This document shows positions 31,591 to 35,654 of a stretch of DNA of 35,654 nucleotides, piece by piece. The translations under genes were made by a program, and so were the position numbers. Origin of the DNA: UBA668 sp966112835 (GTDB taxonomy: Bacteria > Actinomycetota > Acidimicrobiia > Acidimicrobiales > Ilumatobacteraceae); the NCBI GenBank assembly GCA_966112835.1, contig CBHWEI010000007.1, positions 1-35,654 of the forward strand, given 5' to 3'. The notes under the pieces are model-generated. The model was not told the origin of the DNA. It did not search any database and saw nothing but the letters and a program-made list of their open reading frames with translations. Positions within the stretch are counted from its first letter, which is position 1; every line of letters starts with the position of its first letter.

Positions 31591-32915
31591 GGAGCGCGAC
31601 GGATGCGGCCGCTGGCCAGCACGCCGAGCATCGCCAGCCCGAACGCCAGCGCGAAGTTGATGCCGAGCGCGGTGGAGATGTGGATGGTGCCGCGGTCGGC
31701 GACGGCCACGGTGGCGCCGCCCACGCCGCCCATCACCGAGAAGCCAAGTGCGTCGCCCAGCGAGATCTGGCTGCTCACCTTGCCCTCGGTCCCCTCGGTG
31801 GCGTAGCTCATGGTGGCGACGGTGGTGGGGTTGAACAGCAGGCCCATACCGAAGCCGCCCACGCACCAACCGAGGAACGTGGCCCACAGCGGCCAGCCCG
31901 ACCACAGCACGGGCGCGACCAGCGCGATGCCGAGTGCGATGACCAGGAACCCGGTGCGCACGGCGTGCGCCACGTTCTCGGGCGGGCGGTGGGCCCGCAC
32001 CCACTGGCCGCCGGTCCAGAACAGCGCTGCGCCGACGATGACGAAACCCTGGATGAGCGGCCGCACGCCGTGGATGCGATCGGCGGCCAGCGGCACGAAG
32101 CTGTCGACGCCCATGAACGTGGCCGTGGCCAGGATGCGGCAGGCGATGATGGCGGCCAGCCCCTTGCGTGCCGTCGACACACCGGGCGGCAGCAGGATGC
32201 CGAGCGCCCACCAGCCCAGTGCGCCGCCGCCGATGGTGATGATCGTGGCGGCCCACAGGTTCGACATCTGCAGACCGGTGGCCAGCGCGCCCACGCCGAT
32301 GGCGGCACCGAACGCGTAGGGCAGCCGGCTGGGCCCCTCGTTGCTCGCGGTGGGGCCGTACTGCCGCATCGGCTGCACGGCGAGCGCGGCGACGACGACC
32401 GCGAACGGGATGATGCCCAGGAACACCCACCGCCAGCCGAACGTGTCGACCACCCAGCCCGACACCAGCGGGGCGAACAGGCTGGGCAGCACCCAGCCGG
32501 CCGAGAGGATGGCGAACATCTTCGGCTGCCGTTCGGTGGGGAACGCCCGGCTGACCAGCGTGTAGGCGATGGGTTGCAGGCCGCCCGTGCCCGCACCCTG
32601 CAGCGTGCGGCCGATGACCACCCACACCATGGTCGGTGCCGACGCGGCGACGCCCAGGCCGACGATGAACATGGTGATGGACAGCAGGTACGGCAGCACC
32701 GGACCGCGCCGGTCGGCCATCTCGCCAGCGGCCACGAGCGCGACCATGTTCGCCAACGTGTAGACCGCGATGGCCAACCCGTACAGCGAGGTGCCACCGA
32801 GCTCGTCGGTGATGGTGGGCATCGCGGTGACCACGGCGGTCACCTCGAACGCCACCAGCGTGATGCCCAGGACCAGGCCGATGGCCAGCAGCCGTTGGCT
32901 GCGCGTGAGGGCCAC
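31587..32915 (-). CDS. MFS transporter, multidrug-efflux type
   Basis: 442 residues with ~12 membrane helices. Motif A is GEMADRRGPV between helices 2 and 3, helix 4 carries GRTLQGAG, and a motif-C-like PSLFAPLVSGWVVDTFGWRW sits in helix 5. The opening FEVTAVVTAMPTI resembles motif D1 of EmrB/QacA-type (DHA2) pumps, though the length fits 12 helices better than 14. The start is GTG 32915, only 3 nt after the amidase stop, so it is co-transcribed. Substrate unknown. Confidence 0.85.
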   Translation of the reverse strand: MALTRSQRLLAIGLVLGITLVAFEVTAVVTAMPTITDELGGTSLYGLAIAVYTLANMVALVAAGEMADRRGPVLPYLLSITMFIVGLGVAASAPTMVWVVIGRTLQGAGTGGLQPIAYTLVSRAFPTERQPKMFAILSAGWVLPSLFAPLVSGWVVDTFGWRWVFLGIIPFAVVVAALAVQPMRQYGPTASNEGPSRLPYAFGAAIGVGALATGLQMSNLWAATIITIGGGALGWWALGILLPPGVSTARKGLAAIIACRILATATFMGVDSFVPLAADRIHGVRPLIQGFVIVGAALFWTGGQWVRAHRPPENVAHAVRTGFLVIALGIALVAPVLWSGWPLWATFLGWCVGGFGMGLLFNPTTVATMSYATEGTEGKVSSQISLGDALGFSVMGGVGGATVAVADRGTIHISTALGINFALAFGLAMLGVLASGRIRRAP

Positions 32916-32918
32916 GGG

Positions 32919-34328
32919 TCAGTGCGGACTGCCCGGGGCCACCAACGGCCACGGGCGGTTGCGCTCGGCGGTGAGCGCCAGGTCGAGCAGCAGGGTCTCG
33001 GTGAAGTGGCGGCCCACCACCTGCAGGCCGATGGGCAGCCCGTCGAGCGTGCCGGCGGGGATGCTGATGGCCGGGTTGCCGTGCAGGTTCGCCGGGAAGG
33101 TGAGGCGGCCGTTGTTGCCCGGGCCGGCGTCGATGCCGCCGAACACGCCGGGCAGCGGGCCGTCGGCGTCGAACGCGACGTCGGGGTTGCTGGCGGTGAT
33201 GACGAAGTCGACGCCGTCGACCGGGTCGAAGATGCGGGCCATCGCCTCGTTCACCTCCATGCGGCGGCGTTCGATCTTGGCGCGGGCCTCGGCGTCGTAC
33301 TTGCCGACGGCCAACTCCATGCCCATGCGGATCTCGGGCGTCAGGTCGTCGGCGCACTGCGGCCAGTGGTCCTTCAGGCGTGCCTCGATGGCGATGTTGC
33401 CGCTGAGCGACCAGGCGGCACCCATGCGCGGCATGGTGACGTCGATGCCGTCGACGCGCTGCATGCCCGTGTCGGCCACCAGTTCGGCGCCGGCCACCTC
33501 GAGCAGTTCCCACATGTACGGCGAGACCGTGGCGTTGCCCCACGTGGGCGCGAACGCGACACGCTTGCCGCGCAGCTCGGCGAGGTGCGTGCCCAGGCCC
33601 GCTTCCCAGTCGGTCTCCTTGGGCAGGCTCAGCGGGTCGCGCGCGTCGAAGCCGTTGCACACGTCGAACCAGCGCGCCGTGTGGCGCCCCCCGCGCGCCA
33701 GGCAGCCGACCGGGACCGGGCGGTTGGCGTACGCGGCCCCCGGGCCACGCGGGATGCGGCCGATGGTGGCCTTCAGGCCCACCAGGCCGGTGAAGCCGGC
33801 GGGGATGCGGATGCTGCCGCCGCCGTCGCCACCGGTGGCGAGCGTGACGACGCCGCCCGACACGGCGGCCGCAGTGCCGCCCGAGCTGCCGCCCGGGGTC
33901 TTGCCGTGCTGCCACGGGTTGTGCGTGGTGCCGTGGATGACGGTGCGGGTGACGTTCACGCCGCCGAACTCGCTGGCCGTGGTCTGGCCCACCAGCACGG
34001 CACCGCCGTCGTCGCGGATGCGCTGGACCTGCGTGGCGGTGTACTCGGCCACGTTGTCCTTCAGCGGCAACGACGCCTGCGAGTACGGCCAACCCTGCAC
34101 GGGGTCGAGCTCCTTCACGCCGATGGGCACGCCGCCGAACGGCTTGTTCACGTCGGCCGTGCGCGCCGCGGCCTCGGCCGCCTCGCGATCGAGGTGGCAG
34201 AACGCGTTCAGGTCGCTGGCTTCGATGGCGTCGAAGGTGGCCTGCAGCTCTTCGGCGGGCGACCGCCGGCCGGCACGGAATTCATCGACGAGCGAGCAGG
34301 CATCGCCCTGCCACGGTGTGTTCCCCAT
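32919..34328 (-). CDS. Amidase signature family hydrolase
   Basis: 469 residues. The Ser-cisSer-Lys triad is visible: Lys72 (GVPIGVKELD), Ser148/149 (PGGSSGG) and Ser172 (GGSIRIP). Such enzymes hydrolyse amides, and relatives include acylamidases, 6-aminohexanoate-type enzymes and GatA. Here there is no GatB/GatC neighbour, so tRNA amidation is unlikely. The frame is open 47 codons further, but ATG 34328 has TACGCT ending 6 nt before it and begins at the first helix of the fold. It is the first gene of a leftward set with MFS and ABC exporters; a link between amide hydrolysis and export is inference. Confidence 0.88.
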   Translation of the reverse strand: MGNTPWQGDACSLVDEFRAGRRSPAEELQATFDAIEASDLNAFCHLDREAAEAAARTADVNKPFGGVPIGVKELDPVQGWPYSQASLPLKDNVAEYTATQVQRIRDDGGAVLVGQTTASEFGGVNVTRTVIHGTTHNPWQHGKTPGGSSGGTAAAVSGGVVTLATGGDGGGSIRIPAGFTGLVGLKATIGRIPRGPGAAYANRPVPVGCLARGGRHTARWFDVCNGFDARDPLSLPKETDWEAGLGTHLAELRGKRVAFAPTWGNATVSPYMWELLEVAGAELVADTGMQRVDGIDVTMPRMGAAWSLSGNIAIEARLKDHWPQCADDLTPEIRMGMELAVGKYDAEARAKIERRRMEVNEAMARIFDPVDGVDFVITASNPDVAFDADGPLPGVFGGIDAGPGNNGRLTFPANLHGNPAISIPAGTLDGLPIGLQVVGRHFTETLLLDLALTAERNRPWPLVAPGSPH

Positions 34329-34334
34329 GGGCCG

Positions 34335-34340
34335 AGCGTA
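34335..34340 (-). promoter_or_regulatory. -10 box of amidase gene
   Basis: TACGCT, 6 nt before the ATG at 34328, with no Shine-Dalgarno. The 200 bp between here and the immunity gene stop (34541) shows no gene or hairpin I would defend. Confidence 0.5.
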
Positions 34341-34540
34341 CTGCGGGCCGTCAGCATCGACGCGTCCCCAAGGCCCCCAGCCCGATTCAACTGCAACGTG
34401 CCGTCCGCATCTTCGGCAACTTCGATGCCACTCGTCACGTTCAAACCGACAATGCCGTGACTGCCCCATGGTCGGTGTCGTGGTGTGGTGACTGGACAGG
34501 CAGCACCCGAACAGTTTCCCACCTCGAAGTGCTCAGTCCC

Positions 34541-34924
34541 TCAGCCATGCGGATCCTCTGAGTGACTCATAACGGTAAGCGCGTATCGCGCTGCTGCGAC
34601 GACCTCTGGCCAACGCGGATCGGCCAGGTATTCCTCATCCGGTCGATTGCCAAGCTCGGCGATGAGCAAACCCAATTTCTCGCTCAGCCGATGAAAGGCC
34701 GGGACTTCTGCGTCGAGCAGTACATCCGGCACTGCGGTCTCTGGTGACGGAAGTACCTCAGAGTCGTCATACAGGATGTTCACGTTGAGCGTGAGATCGT
34801 CGTAGTAGTTAACCCCCACCTCGACTCGACCCCATCGGCACGCTTGGTGCACCGGATCGCTTAGGGATCGAAGCGCGGCGATGACGTTGCTGCGTGTTTC
34901 CGGAAACGTGACGTGCTGGCTCAT
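34541..34924 (-). CDS. Putative immunity protein for the RHS toxin (SCO4402-like)
   Basis: 127 residues, acidic and soluble. The opening MSQHVTFPETRSNVIAALRSL, the DDLTLNVNILYDD strand and the closing DPRWPEVVAAARYAL recall SCO4402-type proteins. ATG 34924 overlaps the toxin stop as ATGA, the arrangement expected when an immunity protein must be made with its toxin. Codon third positions are visibly less G/C than in the rest of the window. Immunity function is inferred from position; the family itself is poorly characterised. Confidence 0.6.
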   Translation of the reverse strand: MSQHVTFPETRSNVIAALRSLSDPVHQACRWGRVEVGVNYYDDLTLNVNILYDDSEVLPSPETAVPDVLLDAEVPAFHRLSEKLGLLIAELGNRPDEEYLADPRWPEVVAAARYALTVMSHSEDPHG

Positions 34925-35654
34925 GGTGTGTTCCAGGACGCCCAGCGGAGCCAGTCTGATAGTGGGATGTGTGCTTGTGGGTTCTGCTGGAGGGTTCCAA
35001 CAATTGGTTCGCCGTCCGGTCCTAAGATCCGTCCGCCGCTCTGCACGACCACGTGATCGACCCGCTGGCTCGGCCAGCTTGACCCTGGGATGCCTTCGTC
35101 GATGCGGATGCGGTTTGCCTTGGGCGCCACTGGATCGAACCACCTTCTCCCAATGCCCTTGTTGTTCGCAACACCTTCCCCCCATTCGCTCGGCACCTTC
35201 GCGGCACCTCGCTCCAGCTGCGACATTGGCCTCGGGGTCTCTGCGCGCCCTGGAAAGATGTCGAACATCGACGCCGCTTCGAATTGCATTTGCAACTGCA
35301 GAAGGACACCTTCAATCGACAATCGCGCCGCGATCTTGGCTACTGGACGAAACCAGCTGACAGTCGGGTCAGGATTTTCCTGATAGGCGGCCCATGCGTT
35401 TGGATCGATCCATTCGTCGCCGAGGTCGCCGGCGCGCACGAGCGATTCGGATGCATCGTCCAAGTACTGATCGACCGTCTCAATGACATCGGATGTGCAA
35501 CCGGCAACCCAGTCGGCAATTGGATTGCTAAACAACCCCCCGAAGAAGCTCGACTTGGAGCAAAGTCCGCTCGGGTCTGCCAGGGTGGTGGGGTTGCCTG
35601 CGGCGTAGAGGTAGGGCTGGCCGGTGGTGGCCACCATCGGGTCGACGGAGATGA
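34921..35654 (-). CDS. RHS-repeat protein, C-terminal toxin end (partial)
   Basis: The gene enters from the right edge, so only the last ~243 residues are seen. It begins in the RHS core: SVDPMVATTGQPYLYAAGNP, then ADPSGL, the conserved end of the shell after which the toxin is cleaved. A variable ~215-residue tail follows. The last ~85 residues (KANRIRIDEG, SQRVDHVVVQSGGRI, QAHIPLSDWLRWASWN) resemble a polymorphic-toxin domain, perhaps Ntox17-like, with conserved Asp-His and a terminal His. The exact family is uncertain. The ATG at 35637 is internal, not the start. The immunity gene overlaps the stop by 4 bp. Lower GC suggests acquired DNA. Confidence 0.75.
   Translation of the reverse strand, partial: ISVDPMVATTGQPYLYAAGNPTTLADPSGLCSKSSFFGGLFSNPIADWVAGCTSDVIETVDQYLDDASESLVRAGDLGDEWIDPNAWAAYQENPDPTVSWFRPVAKIAARLSIEGVLLQLQMQFEAASMFDIFPGRAETPRPMSQLERGAAKVPSEWGEGVANNKGIGRRWFDPVAPKANRIRIDEGIPGSSWPSQRVDHVVVQSGGRILGPDGEPIVGTLQQNPQAHIPLSDWLRWASWNTP

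Noticed and set aside
30712..34092. ABC ATPase read as an 1126-residue fusion with upstream sequence
   Set aside because: The upstream part is an out-of-frame reading of the MFS and amidase genes. The ATPase begins at ATG 31554 with a -10 box in place.
31548..34460. A 970-codon open frame antisense to the amidase, MFS and ABC genes
   Set aside because: It spans four well-supported genes on the other strand, has Arg/His/Gly/Asp-rich composition and no motif.
34329..34540. Small genes in the gap between amidase and immunity genes
   Set aside because: Open frames on both strands have no start signal, no motif and inconsistent third-position composition.
35637..35637. ATG at 35637 as the start of a short stand-alone toxin gene
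   Set aside because: The frame continues through SVDP before the Met, the usual RHS core sequence, so the gene is cut by the window edge.

Overview
The window is GC-rich throughout and carries genes typical of a free-living actinobacterium: a Ku/LigD-polymerase pair, an ABC-F protein, a GT39 mannosyltransferase with a Gly/Pro loop, many lipoproteins, and starts led by a -10 box instead of a Shine-Dalgarno. A relative of the Acidimicrobiia (Ilumatobacter-like) is my best guess, from gene content and style only. I see no rRNA, tRNA, CRISPR array or insertion sequence. The first ~110 bases are G/C homopolymers that look like a damaged contig end. The last gene is cut by the right edge.

Layout. 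0.1-8.5 kb: GT39 membrane glycosyltransferase, CocE-like lipoprotein hydrolase, M20 peptidase, a long E. coli-type ArgG with a small membrane protein upstream, and a GT2 glycosyltransferase. 8.6-17.7 kb: a 2043-residue secreted haem peroxidase with RTX and four Calx-beta repeats, divergent from an active L,D-transpeptidase, then a lipoprotein zinc peptidase. 17.7-22.9 kb: M24 aminopeptidase, carotenoid oxygenase and D-aminoacylase-type deacylase in a row, then a lipoprotein facing them. 22.9-25.7 kb: a polytopic membrane protein, Ku and a LigD-type polymerase (NHEJ, without a ligase here). 25.7-27.3 kb: an ECF sigma factor translationally coupled to a membrane-anchored L,D-transpeptidase homologue that has lost its catalytic residues. 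27.4-34.3 kb: ABC-F, a DUF4184 membrane protein, and a leftward set of amidase, MFS pump and ABC-2 exporter (ATPase and permease). 34.5-35.65 kb: the C-terminal end of an RHS toxin and its overlapping immunity gene, in lower-GC DNA.

The points most worth following are these. (1) The ECF sigma/pseudo-L,D-transpeptidase pair looks like a cell-wall-sensing anti-sigma module built from a duplicated enzyme, and the active paralogue lies 10 kb away. (2) A 72-bp intergenic element occurs twice (2313-2384 and 29021-29092) with the same geometry and compensatory changes in its stem. (3) A consistent -10/start-codon spacing at about 15 genes indicates widespread leaderless transcription, including one divergent promoter in which the two -10 boxes share a TA step.
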